Assembly (NCBI GenBank): GCA_022600345.1
Contig: JAHZKP010000131.1
Span: 25,588 to 89,587, forward strand
Length of the DNA stretch: 64,000 nt
From: Alphaproteobacteria bacterium
GTDB lineage: Bacteria; Pseudomonadota; Alphaproteobacteria; Rhizobiales; Hyphomicrobiaceae
Direction of reading: 5' to 3'
In this document: piece after piece, positions 9,060 to 19,342 of the stretch
Position numbering within the stretch: the stretch's first letter is position 1
How the letters are laid out: each line of letters opens with the position of its first letter
Made by a program: the position numbers and the translations under genes
The notes under the pieces: model-generated
Database searches by the model: none
What the model was told of the DNA's origin: nothing
Seen by the model: only the letters and a program-made list of their open reading frames with translations

Positions 9060-10379
9060 ATGTTTTTTGCTCTACCGATAGTCGCTCTGTGCGGCCGGCC
9101 TGTAAATGCCTGCTTGATTGCTCTTTTTTTCATTGTTGGGGGAGCTTCGAGCCAGAGTCGCGCCGCCGAACCAAACAAGCTGACGCAATTGATGATCGAG
9201 GAACAGTACACCGTGGGGTTCACGGCTCAAGCGTGGACGCTGCGCCGAAGAAAAGGAAAAGCACACGACTGTCTTGCTGTCCTGAAACCGCTCGTGTTGT
9301 CTGACCCCAAAACGCCGGCACACATCGTGTTGCACCCCGCGCCCCGGTCATCGAATAAACCGGGCCCTTACTTGACAATTCTGGCTGATGCCACCTCGAC
9401 AATGCATTCGATTCTCCATTCCAACCAGAGAACGGAAGTAAAAAGCCTCTCGCAGCGCTCTCCTGTAACTTTCTGGTCAGGGCCGTTGCAAAAGGCGCTG
9501 GAGCGCTCCGAGCCGTTTTTCCTGACCTGGCTGGTGCCCAAACTTGAAAAATTTTCGAGTGCGAGATTCGATCCCTCAGGTATCAAATCCGTGTTGCGTG
9601 AAATGGAGAAAACCTGCCACATTCACCTGGATGAAATTGCCCGCAATCCTGCCAGGAACAAGAGCGACGAATCCGCATTGAAACTGTCGCTGAACGAAAA
9701 ATCACATATACACTTTGTCCTACACGGCCTTTACGCGGAGGATGCACAAGCGCCACCTGCAAAACTCAACTGGCCACCAGGCCGCGATTTCCGTAACAAC
9801 CTTCTTCGATTCACGCGTGAAAACGGATTGCCGGCGACTTACTTTCTAACCGCATCGACATCAAGACTGCTTTTGCGCCGCAAGATATCGCCGAACAAGG
9901 CCGTGCGAACAGCGGAAAGCAAGAACAGTAAGAAACACGGCGATTGGCGCAGCTTCCGAGAGAAGACACCATCGGGCTGGAAGTGCGTCCTTGAAACACA
10001 GGCTGAGGGTCGAAAGGGTCCACTGTCTTGGAGCCAACCACAGTTGCGGTTGGTGGTGCGGGACGGCGGCAGTGCCAGCGACCTGGAAATCATTGTGGCG
10101 TCCAACAATCCATTTTCCAAAGAGGCTCCTGTCATGTCCGAGGTCGACGGCGAAGACTGGTTCACGCTCAACACCTCGGGAACCCGGCTTTTGAAGTCCT
10201 ACGACAAGAAGCCTTTCGTTCGCGCAATGCAGGAAGGTCGAAAAATCACGGTCTTAGGGCGGGAGGCCTCGACCCGATTGCCGTTGGAATTCAGCTTCTC
10301 TGCAATTGGATACAGTGCAGGCTTCAAGCGGATATCAAAATTGTGCAATGCTTCCGGCATCGTCTCTTTACTCAACTAG
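9060..10379 (+). CDS. Exported protein of unknown function
   Basis: The longer open frame from 8853 overlaps the previous gene; the start at 9060 is preferred because it opens a signal peptide (ALFFIVGGASSQSRAAEP) and has AGG about ten bases upstream. The product has 439 residues. A sequence LTILADATSTM near residue 108 superficially resembles a vWA metal site but lacks the rest of the fold. The last 100 residues end in an FSFSAIGYSAGFKRISKLC segment like the C-terminus of IalB-type or related periplasmic domains. That resemblance is weak and the function is unknown. The gene sits between two operon members and is separated from the next by 13 bp. Confidence 0.62.
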   Translation: MFFALPIVALCGRPVNACLIALFFIVGGASSQSRAAEPNKLTQLMIEEQYTVGFTAQAWTLRRRKGKAHDCLAVLKPLVLSDPKTPAHIVLHPAPRSSNKPGPYLTILADATSTMHSILHSNQRTEVKSLSQRSPVTFWSGPLQKALERSEPFFLTWLVPKLEKFSSARFDPSGIKSVLREMEKTCHIHLDEIARNPARNKSDESALKLSLNEKSHIHFVLHGLYAEDAQAPPAKLNWPPGRDFRNNLLRFTRENGLPATYFLTASTSRLLLRRKISPNKAVRTAESKNSKKHGDWRSFREKTPSGWKCVLETQAEGRKGPLSWSQPQLRLVVRDGGSASDLEIIVASNNPFSKEAPVMSEVDGEDWFTLNTSGTRLLKSYDKKPFVRAMQEGRKITVLGREASTRLPLEFSFSAIGYSAGFKRISKLCNASGIVSLLN

Positions 10380-10392
10380 GTGGCAACATTTA

Positions 10393-11967
10393 ATGGATTC
10401 ACGTTTGCAAATTGCTTGCCCTTTCATTCATCGACTTGCTCGGGTCGTCACGATTGCGGTTGTGTTATTGTTTTTGTCACTGGCGATCCTTGCTGGACGC
10501 GCCCTTGGGGCCGGGGCAGTTGAGCCTGACTCGGGCTCGGTAAGTCATGATGGGAAAACTGAAAAACTAGCTGGCAAAAAAACGGAGTCGGTTGCAAAAA
10601 CCGAGGCCCGCGCGGGATATTTCTTCCCCAAATTTTTTCCCATGAATTGGTACAAGACGGCAGACCTGAAAACGATTGGAGGCATACTTCCCGACCGGGA
10701 GCACTTTCGCATCAAATCGAAATCCGGAGCAGCGGTCGAAATCGATATTTCAGACTCGGATAACAATGCGGCCTCCGCCTATGTCTCACTTACTAAGGGC
10801 TACCTGACGGACGGCTTGCATGTGCTGAGGTTCACCGCGTTGATGAGTGAGACGGAACGTCCACCTTTGCGCTTCTGGCTCGACAAAGACAGTGCCACAT
10901 CGTTTCTCCAGGATGAATTCAAGACTTCTACGCTAAATGACCTGGAGGAGCTTATTCCTGATGAGAAGGTCGATTGGCCGGAGAAGCTTCCTCTTCTGGA
11001 AGTTTCAGAACTCAATGTGGATGTTGGGGCCGGCAACGTCAAAAAGGTTCCGATTTACAAGACGATCCTGCGACTGCCTCCGTTGTCGGCTTCATTTTGG
11101 AATAAGCTTTCAGGACTAGAAGATCAGCACAGGGTGCTTTTTCTTGTCGACTCGAGCGGGTCGATGCTTCCCATCGGACGCGACACGTTGAGCGGACTTG
11201 TGGAGCGGATGAAAGTCGAGGGCCGTATTTGGGGCACCAATAAGATTTATGGTTCGATATTCTTTCGCGAACGTGGTGAAAGGGTTGAAGTTCGCGCCTC
11301 TCCATTCCGAAGCCTTTTCGAATTGCGGCAAACCCTGGCCAAACGATTTGACGATTTTCAAGGCGGCGCGGAAGAGCCAGAGCCCACTCTTGATGCAATA
11401 CACTTTGCAATTGACAAGCTGCCCTGGGAACGCGACCTCTTGAATAAAAAATCTGGCCAGCGGGTGATTGTACTGTTCACCTCTGGCGACTTATATCCCA
11501 AGCCCCGCTCCAACCCGCCATTCTCAAGTCCTAATGAGCTGACGCCGAAACTTCTAGGGAAAAATCTTGCGAGGAATAATATAAGGCTCATATTTGTTCA
11601 GGCCTCGCCCGAACCAGGTGAAAACCTGATGCTTTATATGGATCAGCTCGAGAAGCAGGCGAGTGACTTTATTCGTGTTGTTCGTTATCAGCGAGATATG
11701 CCGAAGCAAATCAGCGCGGCGATGTCTGGAGTATTTGGCGCCAGTGACAAGGATGCCATTGCCATTAAGCAGGCCATCGAGTTTTCGGAACGGGCCCGTG
11801 CAATTGGGGGCGCTCCTGTTTTTCCAACCCGATTTCAGTTTTCTGCTGTGGCCGATAAAATTTCAGCGACGAGCGCTGCCGCAACTGATGCTGGCGAAGA
11901 TTGGATCGCAGTTGAGGCCTGGACGGTCGACAATGCCAACCTCATGAGGTCGGAGCCGATCGATTAG
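10393..11967 (+). CDS. Second exported vWA-domain protein
   Basis: ATG 10393 follows an AGGTGG ribosome site and opens a long signal peptide or anchor (VVTIAVVLLFLSLAILAGRALGA). The product has 524 residues. Residues 65-240 form an N-terminal beta-rich region, then a vWA domain at about 245-420 with a canonical MIDAS DSSGSM (Asp about 253), GGAEEPEPTLDA as the second metal loop, and a FTSGD strand end. The layout parallels the vWA protein at 2170-4008, although the sequences differ and the MIDAS here is canonical (Ser versus Thr). It is the last gene of the run. Confidence 0.78.
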   Translation: MDSRLQIACPFIHRLARVVTIAVVLLFLSLAILAGRALGAGAVEPDSGSVSHDGKTEKLAGKKTESVAKTEARAGYFFPKFFPMNWYKTADLKTIGGILPDREHFRIKSKSGAAVEIDISDSDNNAASAYVSLTKGYLTDGLHVLRFTALMSETERPPLRFWLDKDSATSFLQDEFKTSTLNDLEELIPDEKVDWPEKLPLLEVSELNVDVGAGNVKKVPIYKTILRLPPLSASFWNKLSGLEDQHRVLFLVDSSGSMLPIGRDTLSGLVERMKVEGRIWGTNKIYGSIFFRERGERVEVRASPFRSLFELRQTLAKRFDDFQGGAEEPEPTLDAIHFAIDKLPWERDLLNKKSGQRVIVLFTSGDLYPKPRSNPPFSSPNELTPKLLGKNLARNNIRLIFVQASPEPGENLMLYMDQLEKQASDFIRVVRYQRDMPKQISAAMSGVFGASDKDAIAIKQAIEFSERARAIGGAPVFPTRFQFSAVADKISATSAAATDAGEDWIAVEAWTVDNANLMRSEPID

Positions 11968-12029
11968 ATTGGGCTCTCAATCGGAAACGAGGGGGGTGCG
12001 ACTTGAAGACAAAACTTCGAACGCGCAAA

Positions 12030-12047
12030 GCGGCGCGACTGCGCCGC
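12030..12047 (+). terminator. Possible hairpin terminator after the vWA/ABC run
   Basis: A perfect 7-bp stem GCGGCGC/GCGCCGC with a GACT loop lies about 60 bp after the last stop codon. There is no T-run after it, so termination is only suggested by position. Confidence 0.3.
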
Positions 12048-12245
12048 CGGGTCATTTAGTTAAATGGGCGCCCGTTGCACCAACTGCCCGACCAAGCCGG
12101 ACAATGCCGCACCGCTTTACGCAAATCTCACGAACGAGGCTTTGTTTCAACTAACACACCCGTCGCAATTGCTGGATTGTTGATCCACAGGCTCGTAGGC
12201 CTACGGGAAGCTTGTGATATCAATGCGGACACGGACTTTGCGTGA

Positions 12246-12590
12246 GATAGTGCCGTTAGGAGGTCTCAGAAGCTTAGCGATTGGGTCAAATCAAAACTAG
12301 AGGATCATCCGTTCATTGCGAGTTCTCCTTGGATTCAACTTTCAATGTTCCCATTGGAAGCTCATTACAATGAATGCGGTGCCTGTGACGCTGGCGCTGA
12401 GCACGTTCCGGCGGTATTTGCGCGGGGGGAATTGCATATTTACTTGCCACACGGATGCAGCGGGGGTGAGTGGTGTCTTCAATGCACATTATCTTGCCCC
12501 AAGCATGCCAATACAGAATTAGTCCCACTGTTCGCTTTTATCGGTCAGGAGCCGGTAGAGCAGGATCAGGATTGTCGGTTCAGCGAATAA
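12246..12590 (+). pseudogene. Cys-rich open frame without a good start, possible gene remnant
   Basis: An open frame runs from just after a TGA at 12243 to a stop at 12588-12590, overlapping the 3' end of the convergent gene at 12519. It reads like protein, with four or five Cys in CxxC-like spacing (CGACDAG, CLQC). The only internal ATG (12345) has no ribosome site. The frame could be the tail of a disrupted gene or chance; no family is recognised. The rest of 11968-12518 shows no other gene. Confidence 0.22.
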
Positions 12591-14210
12591 CTCGTCCGCC
12601 TCATTGTGCAGTGCCTTTGACAAACCGCAGAGGTAGGATCGAGCATTATGGCGAAGGTTGGCGCTGGCCATGGCGTGCAGGATTTGGCGGATCGCAGTCG
12701 CTCGCGGTTGCAGCGCACGGATCTGAGATGCGGTGTCGAGGGCTGATGAAAAGGCGCCCGTCTCGACGAGTTTGTTAATGCGGATCGAAAGCTCGGCTTC
12801 AAATGTTGGAAGGCCGCTGGGCCGCTCAGACAGCGGCAGGGCGGCGATGGTTTCGTCGTAGTACTTACGGGCCTTGTCAAGAGCGCCTGATTCCACCAAG
12901 CCGGTTGCGATCTGAAGTACGGCCTTGGGATATCGGGCGGAGGTCAGTGGGATCGACGACAAGAGCGCCTTGGCCCGCGTCATCTCGCCGAGGGCGGCAT
13001 ACCCTCGCATGATTGGTTGATACGCCTCCTCGATTAGGCTGACTGGATTGTCGGTGCCGATAACTCTGGCGTCGTGAAGGTGAACCGATGCCCGCAGGGC
13101 CATATTGGGATGTCCTGCCTTCGACAAGTGCATGATCACTTGCTGCACTTGAAATGTGCGCCAGTCGCCCAAGTGCGGCACGAGAGATAGCACCTCCAAG
13201 GACTCGTTGGCCGTATCCCGGGACTTTTTCGCTTCGCCGCGGCTTGAGTACTTCGCGCTCAAATCGGCGAGCAACCAGGCGCGGTGGCCGGGGTCAAATA
13301 TGCGACGGGCAACCTGCAGGCCGGCGTTCGGACCAGCAGCTTCCGCCAAGCCGATGGCGCTGTAGTAGAGCCCCGACAGCCGGTCATGCGCCGCAAATCG
13401 GTCGCCTGATTTGACTGGAATCTTCCATGCGAGTTCCACGGCCCGGCGGTACAATTTAGTGGCAGCAACCTTGTTGTTACCTTGGTCCTTACCTTGGATT
13501 TGGCTGCGGGCGATGGCCCGCAAGTCGTTGACCCGGTCATCGGTCTGATCGCCTGCTTCGGCTGTACCTGCTGCCTTAGCAACGACGCTGACCGCTTCTG
13601 CGAAGTAAATTGTCGCCATGTCTTCGAAGCCGGCCGCTCTGGCCCCAGCAGCCACCTGAGCAAGGCCCTGGCTGCGCTCGCTTTCCGCACTGCGAAATGA
13701 CAGGGCAGGTAGTGTGCGGGCCAATTCGGCGAGTGCTTTGAATGCGTGGCGGGCAGCCACATCGAAGCCGGCCTTTTTACGTGTTTCGGCGACCTTGACC
13801 ATGCCGAGAAAATTGCCGACCCGGTCGGTCTCGCTGAGTTTCAACCGTTGTGTTCGAAGCCTTTCCGCTGCGGCATCCAGAAGAGCGGCCGCAGGGCCTA
13901 CCCGGCCATCGCGTGACAAGGCGATAGCGAAGTCGGTGAGCGGTATCAGCCAGGCATTGGGCTTGGTTGCCGTGATTTTAGCCGCTTGCAAATCGGGAAC
14001 GACGACGCTGCGGTTGAGAAAGATCCGGAGGTCATCAGGTGCTGCGCCATTGCAGGCATTTTGCGCGATCTGCCACTCCTGCGCGATCGGTTGTGCGATT
14101 GGACTCCTGGCGTGGTCCTGAGCCCAGGCTGAGGCGATCGTGGCCATTGAGGCAAGCAAGAGCGAACACGCTCGAACCGAATTTGCCTTGGCCGTTCCCC
14201 GTATCATCAT
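12519..14210 (-). CDS. Exported helical-repeat (TPR-like) protein of the CHAT/TIR locus
   Basis: The open frame extends to 14729 but the extension is a shadow of the CHAT gene. The real start is the ATG at 14210, which overlaps the CHAT stop as ATGA and opens a signal peptide (SLLLASMATIASAWAQ). The product has 563 residues, almost wholly helical, with recurring A-x-x-L-x-x-A patterns typical of degenerate TPRs over about 100-540. No catalytic domain is visible. Overlap with the CHAT gene implies translational coupling, so it probably supplies a periplasmic scaffold, a substrate or a regulator of the protease. This is an inference. Confidence 0.7.
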   Translation of the reverse strand: MMIRGTAKANSVRACSLLLASMATIASAWAQDHARSPIAQPIAQEWQIAQNACNGAAPDDLRIFLNRSVVVPDLQAAKITATKPNAWLIPLTDFAIALSRDGRVGPAAALLDAAAERLRTQRLKLSETDRVGNFLGMVKVAETRKKAGFDVAARHAFKALAELARTLPALSFRSAESERSQGLAQVAAGARAAGFEDMATIYFAEAVSVVAKAAGTAEAGDQTDDRVNDLRAIARSQIQGKDQGNNKVAATKLYRRAVELAWKIPVKSGDRFAAHDRLSGLYYSAIGLAEAAGPNAGLQVARRIFDPGHRAWLLADLSAKYSSRGEAKKSRDTANESLEVLSLVPHLGDWRTFQVQQVIMHLSKAGHPNMALRASVHLHDARVIGTDNPVSLIEEAYQPIMRGYAALGEMTRAKALLSSIPLTSARYPKAVLQIATGLVESGALDKARKYYDETIAALPLSERPSGLPTFEAELSIRINKLVETGAFSSALDTASQIRALQPRATAIRQILHAMASANLRHNARSYLCGLSKALHNEADELFAEPTILILLYRLLTDKSEQWD

Positions 14211-17200
14211 CCCCCCACCATCGAAAACGGTGCCCAATAGATTGGATGCCGTCGATCGGCGCCTCCGGCACCGGATATCAGATCGAGCTGCGCGGCACGC
14301 AGCTTCGCGGCGAACGAGCCTTTGGCATGCTCGGAAAACATTCGCGTTATCAAATCGACGGTGGCTGCGGAGCTGATCGACCAATGCGAGACGAGAAGTG
14401 CGCGGGCGCCAGCGTGAAAAAAGGCCCTGGCCAGTCCCGAAAGCCCCTCGGCGCCGCTGTTTGCCTGGCCGGCCGCCGTATTGCAAGCCGATAACAGCAC
14501 AAGCTGCGCCTTGACCTGGAGCTGGGTAATCTCGCTGGCTGTAAGCAGACCGTCGTCGTGGGGCGTTGCCGTCTCGGGCGGAGTCAGCACCAGTGCCGGT
14601 TCGGATTGACCGGTGAGTTCGCCCGCAACCAGACCGTGGGTCGCGAAGTGGAGAACCCGGTAGCGGGCGAGGTCCCCCCGGGCACTCAGCGATTTCAGCG
14701 TGGTCTCCGTCGCGCCCTGGCCGAGCCACAGGCTCTGCGCCCGCCCGCCAAGACGCTCGCTTACCGCGCAGACCTCGCTCGTAGAATCCGGCAGTGGCTC
14801 CAGACGCGAGACGTCGGCAACATCGGCCTGAGTGCCCCGATAGAGGGTGGCGATCTCGACGTCAGGCGCGATACCGCGAATCTTGCCTGGGCTGTCGGGC
14901 AGGCTTGCGGTTTGGCAAGAGGTTGCTTGCCAAGCGCTCCGATCCTTTCCATCGCGCCCCTTGAGCAGCGGATTGGCGAACGCCGCGTATGGTTCAGGTA
15001 GGGTATCGGCCGCGACCGAGCCGCGCAGAATATAGAGCGCCTCGGCGGACGGCGTAGCCACGATCTCGTATTTCTTGACGAGCCAGTGCGCAGTTTCGAA
15101 AGCGCGTGGGCTATCTATGTCCGTATCGATAGGCAACCGATCGACGAGAAGTTCGAAGGGCAAGCTCTGCAAGGGCCCTTCGGAAATGACGTTCAGCCGC
15201 CTGACACCAGCCAGTTCGGCGGCGGCCGGGGCGATTATGGCCTGATGCAGGGCGTAGGCGGCTTCGATGTCGAAGCGCAACTCCGTATGCAGCGCATGCA
15301 CCAGTAAAGGGTCGACCGTTTCGCGGATTCGCGCAACGAGCCGACCGATCTCCTGTCGGCCCGCCGCCAACTTGAAAAGGCTGGCGCGCTCGCGACGCAC
15401 GACGATCATGTATGATGCCTCGTCGTCAAGTACGTAAGAGATGAGTGCCTCGTCGTCGGCCAGAACCTCGCGGATCTGAGCGCCTGTGACGGGTTCGGCA
15501 TCGACGAAACGGGCATAGCCGGGGAATCGGCGCTTCCGTTCTTCATCGACGACGCTGATCTCGCCGCGCAGTTTCTTCAGGCGGTTGCGCGATCGACGTT
15601 CCTGTTCTGCGTTGCGCCCGGCTGATCGTGAAGAGAGCATGCGGAGCAACTGCGCGTCCTGGCTCTCGATCTGAGCGACGAGGTTCTGGCGCCGGCGTAT
15701 GATCGCCCGCAGGCCTGGATCGCTGTGAGCGAAGCGTTCTGCAACGTTTCGAATTGCCTTCGTCGCAAGCCTGTCGCGCGCGACTTGTGCAACTTCGAAG
15801 GCCTCCTGGGCCAGCATCGCCGTGTCGTCCGCAGACTGGTAGACGGCATGGATGGCGTCGAGATAGGTGATCGCAATCGCGTTGGGGCTGGCGTCCGAGC
15901 CGAGACCCCGGGCGTCGGTGTGGGCTCGCAGTTTCCTCACCTGCCGGGCGATCGCGGCGGCTTCACGCGCGCGTTTGAGTGCGTCGCCCGGGCGCCCAAG
16001 CGCCAGGGCCTGACGAGCAAGAAGCCGCTCCGTTTCGGCGACCAGGATGTGGTCGTCCCCGAACACGTTTCGGCGTATCTTGGCTGAGAGCTCAAGGAGC
16101 GGGACGGCTTCGGCGTGGCGGTTGAGATGGTCGTAGGCGGAGGCGAACTGGGCCAAGCCGTCGGCAATTATGCCCGATGATTCGGCTGGCCCAAGACGTG
16201 CCTCGAAGTATGAAAAATCGATCGGGTGCTTCACGGGTTCCGGTTTCCCGTGTAGGTCATGGTCGTAGAGAGCCATCTGTCTTGCGACGTTGAAGGCGTG
16301 GCGCGCCAGTGCGTCATTGCCAGACTGTTGTAAGTAACGCCCGGCTGCAATCAGCAGACGTGGCTGCACAAACGGCAGTTCGTCGCTCTTTTCTGGTTTC
16401 GCGACCTGGCTGACCAGCAATTCGCGAAGCGCATAGAGCGTCGCCTTTTCGAGATTGCCGAGGCTGAGGTACAAACGCGCGAGATTGCGGACTTCCTCGC
16501 TGGTATCGACTCTGTCCAGGCCTCCGACGAGTGCCGCGCGTTGTTCCTTATGAGCCAGAGCCTTAAGACCGAAGATTTCCGCTTCCTCCAGCCGACCCAT
16601 TTCGCGCAGGAGCTCCGAGTACTTGAGGTAGGCCGTCGTCTCCATCGCGGGGCCAGATATCAGGTCTTCAAATTGCACAACTTTCTCGATCCGCTGGCGC
16701 GCGCTTTCAATGCGGCCCATCGAGATCTCGATGTTAGCCGCAAGCCGCTCAAAGTAGATGTAGTGGGAGGAGGATGGACCACCATATCGCAATGCACCGC
16801 GCTCGCCGTCGGCAATGAGCTGAAGTGCCTCGTCAAATCGACTTGCGAGCCAATTCGTGTATGCGTTTACTTGGAGCATAATCGGCAGGGAGATGCTTGC
16901 CTTGAATGGCTTCTGCAGCCAGGCGACCAGCCGACCCGCGGAGTCACGGGCGACAGGAATCCGCTCTCCTTCATCAAGGTCGTCGATTGCCTGAACGCAT
17001 CTTGACTGTTCGAATGCGTGCTGCCAATTGCTGACCGTCTTCAGGCGGTCGGGATTGAGTGCGATGACGACGATGCAACCCTCGACGGAGCGCGCCTGGG
17101 TGATGCGCTTCCCGTCGACGTAGAGATCGTAGAGCGCTGGTAGCTTGTGCCCAGCGTATTGCGGCTCGGTCCAGATTTCGAGTGTGAGATCAGGAATATC

Positions 17201-19321
17201 GGGAACTTGGAATCTGGCATCGTTTTCGACGAATCTTCCGAACCCAACGAGATGCCCGGGATCGGATATGTGGACCTTTCCAGACCTGACCGTGCGCAGC
17301 TCAACCCTTGCCTTGTCACGAATATCTGGCGGCAGAAATGTCGGACCGGGCTGCGAGTAGTCGCGCTCGCCGCGGTTGACGATGTAGTCACCGCCACTAG
17401 TGAGGAGCTTGCGATCGAGATAGATGCCGCTTCGGGCGCGTAGGGTCTCGGGAAAGTCGACCGGGTTGCCGTCAACGCTGAGTGAGATGATGTCGCGGGT
17501 CGGCTCCGTGCTTTGCTGAATATTATCGAGCCAAAGGATCAATCGGCCATCATAGGCTGGGACCTTTACGCTCTGTCCCTTGGCGAGATGAGCGACGAAT
17601 ATCCGCCGCCCGTACTCATCCAGAATTCGTACTTCCCGACCTTGTCCGATATTCCCTTCCTTCAGCACGGTGATGACGATTCCGGACGCCCGGTGCTTAT
17701 GGGCAATCCTGGTGCGATCGTCGCGGACGACCCGCTGCCAACGCCAGGCAGGTTCCTGTTCGATACGATAAAGGGCCAATGCCGCACGGTGCGGCTCCTT
17801 TGAGGCCGCCTGCCGGTAGAGGTCCGACGCTTTTTGCAGGTCCTTTTTTACGCCGATGCCGAGTTCGTAAAGAGCGGCCAGATTAAACATGGCTGGCACG
17901 TTGCCGGCCGCGGCTCCCTCGGCATAGAGCCGGGCGGCCTCAGCCGGGTCGCGAAGTAGTGACTTGCCGCCCCTATAGTCTCTGTTCTCATCAGCAAGGT
18001 CGCCGGGCTGAAGAAGCAGGTTAGCAAGCCTGAGGCGGGCCTTGTCGGACCCCGCTTCGATCGCCTTTCGCAACCAGGCGACGCCCTTCTGCGGCCGATT
18101 GTACTGGCTGCGCTCGTGCTTTTCGCGTGTTGCAACCAGTTCTGCTGCGAATGCGCGAATAGCTTCATCGTAGTCGTCCACCGAGCCTGTAAAGGGCTCG
18201 GAGCGGCGGCGCTCCAATCGCGTCCTGTGCTCGTTCAGCCTTTTCGTCGACTCCGGCCCCAACTTGAACCCTGTCAAATGCATATCCGCAAGCGATATCA
18301 TTGAGGCTACATCGCCACGTTCGGCGGCACGCTCAAACCAACGGGCAGCTTCGAAATCGTCCCGATCGACGCCTTGGCCGCGGGCATGCATGCCGCCGAG
18401 GCGCCGCATGGCGTAGGCATTTCCTGCATCGGCGGCCTTGCGCAACAGTTTGAATGCGCGTTTGTAGTCGCGCTTCACGCCCCACCCGTTGCGATATAGG
18501 TTTCCCAGGTTGGCACGCGCGAGATCGTTGCCGGCATCGGCCGCTTTGCGATACCACACCGCCGCGATTTCAACGTCCTTCTCGACGCCATAACCATTTT
18601 CATAGAGCCAGCCCAAATTCCCCATCGCCCAGGAACTCTTCCTGCGTGCTCCCTGTCGCGTGAGCTCGAACGAGCGCTCGTAGTTTTTCGCCAGACCATA
18701 TCCGCCGTTCTGGTATAACCAAGCCAGGTTGTTGTTAGCCCACGCGACGCCGCCCCTTGCGCCTAATTCATAGGCCGCCGCCGCAGCTGCGTAGTCGCGC
18801 TTGACGCCCAATCCCCTTGAGAACATCCAACCCAGATGGGCGTTTGCGGCGGCGCTACCGTGGTCGGCAGCGGCCCGATATAGTCTCAGTGCACTCGCAT
18901 AATCGCGGGGCACCTTTTTACCTTTGCGATACGACGACCCTAGCCCCACTAAGCGCTGCACCGCCTTTTTGTTGCCAGAGCGTGCAGCTTTGAGATACCA
19001 GCGTTCGGCGGCGGCGAAGTCCTTGGGTGTCACCTTGCCAAATTTGTGCACATCGGCGAGGTGCAGCATCGCTTCGGTGGAGCCCGCTTGCGCCAGCAAT
19101 TCCAGTTTCCCCAAGCCAATTCTCTGTTCAACCGGATTGACGCTACCAACAAGCGCAACGGCGTTTTTTAACGCGCGATTGATATCGAGGTCCGTATCGA
19201 CAGCCGACTTGCCCCGGTCGCGGTCCGTCCCTGTTGTCGTGGTCGGTGCTACGGCCACCACCATCAGAAGGACGGCGAGTGGTAGAAATGCATGTCTATC
19301 AAACTGCATATCGGTCACCAT
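14207..19321 (-). CDS. Giant Sel1/TPR-repeat CHAT-domain protease
   Basis: The 1,704-residue product has an N-terminal hydrophobic segment at about 11-26, so it is probably exported or anchored. Sel1-type repeats (A-x-x-x-Y-x-x-G-x-G-V-x-x-D) occupy about residues 80-380 and 420-520. A beta-rich region follows, then more TPR-like helices to about 1,250. The C-terminal 400 residues are a CHAT domain, a caspase-fold cysteine peptidase. The catalytic dyad is visible: His1562 in HFATHG and Cys1613 in LLSACNTA. CHAT proteins with TPRs include separase-like proteases activated by partner binding, such as TPR-CHAT of type III-E CRISPR and gasdermin-cleaving proteases. The gene lies 21 bp after the TIR gene and overlaps the next gene by 4 bp. 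Confidence 0.88.
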   Translation of the reverse strand: MVTDMQFDRHAFLPLAVLLMVVAVAPTTTTGTDRDRGKSAVDTDLDINRALKNAVALVGSVNPVEQRIGLGKLELLAQAGSTEAMLHLADVHKFGKVTPKDFAAAERWYLKAARSGNKKAVQRLVGLGSSYRKGKKVPRDYASALRLYRAAADHGSAAANAHLGWMFSRGLGVKRDYAAAAAAYELGARGGVAWANNNLAWLYQNGGYGLAKNYERSFELTRQGARRKSSWAMGNLGWLYENGYGVEKDVEIAAVWYRKAADAGNDLARANLGNLYRNGWGVKRDYKRAFKLLRKAADAGNAYAMRRLGGMHARGQGVDRDDFEAARWFERAAERGDVASMISLADMHLTGFKLGPESTKRLNEHRTRLERRRSEPFTGSVDDYDEAIRAFAAELVATREKHERSQYNRPQKGVAWLRKAIEAGSDKARLRLANLLLQPGDLADENRDYRGGKSLLRDPAEAARLYAEGAAAGNVPAMFNLAALYELGIGVKKDLQKASDLYRQAASKEPHRAALALYRIEQEPAWRWQRVVRDDRTRIAHKHRASGIVITVLKEGNIGQGREVRILDEYGRRIFVAHLAKGQSVKVPAYDGRLILWLDNIQQSTEPTRDIISLSVDGNPVDFPETLRARSGIYLDRKLLTSGGDYIVNRGERDYSQPGPTFLPPDIRDKARVELRTVRSGKVHISDPGHLVGFGRFVENDARFQVPDIPDLTLEIWTEPQYAGHKLPALYDLYVDGKRITQARSVEGCIVVIALNPDRLKTVSNWQHAFEQSRCVQAIDDLDEGERIPVARDSAGRLVAWLQKPFKASISLPIMLQVNAYTNWLASRFDEALQLIADGERGALRYGGPSSSHYIYFERLAANIEISMGRIESARQRIEKVVQFEDLISGPAMETTAYLKYSELLREMGRLEEAEIFGLKALAHKEQRAALVGGLDRVDTSEEVRNLARLYLSLGNLEKATLYALRELLVSQVAKPEKSDELPFVQPRLLIAAGRYLQQSGNDALARHAFNVARQMALYDHDLHGKPEPVKHPIDFSYFEARLGPAESSGIIADGLAQFASAYDHLNRHAEAVPLLELSAKIRRNVFGDDHILVAETERLLARQALALGRPGDALKRAREAAAIARQVRKLRAHTDARGLGSDASPNAIAITYLDAIHAVYQSADDTAMLAQEAFEVAQVARDRLATKAIRNVAERFAHSDPGLRAIIRRRQNLVAQIESQDAQLLRMLSSRSAGRNAEQERRSRNRLKKLRGEISVVDEERKRRFPGYARFVDAEPVTGAQIREVLADDEALISYVLDDEASYMIVVRRERASLFKLAAGRQEIGRLVARIRETVDPLLVHALHTELRFDIEAAYALHQAIIAPAAAELAGVRRLNVISEGPLQSLPFELLVDRLPIDTDIDSPRAFETAHWLVKKYEIVATPSAEALYILRGSVAADTLPEPYAAFANPLLKGRDGKDRSAWQATSCQTASLPDSPGKIRGIAPDVEIATLYRGTQADVADVSRLEPLPDSTSEVCAVSERLGGRAQSLWLGQGATETTLKSLSARGDLARYRVLHFATHGLVAGELTGQSEPALVLTPPETATPHDDGLLTASEITQLQVKAQLVLLSACNTAAGQANSGAEGLSGLARAFFHAGARALLVSHWSISSAATVDLITRMFSEHAKGSFAAKLRAAQLDLISGAGGADRRHPIYWAPFSMVGG

Positions 19322-19342
19322 TCGCTCTTATTTGGCGGGCGT

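Noticed and set aside
9145..9400. Possible vWA domain from LTILADATSTM in the gene at 9060
   Set aside because: Downstream vWA metal loops are absent, so the similarity is superficial.
14211..14729. N-terminal extension of the helical-repeat protein upstream of 14210
   Set aside because: It is in another frame of the CHAT gene, lacks protein-like character and the signal peptide begins at 14210.
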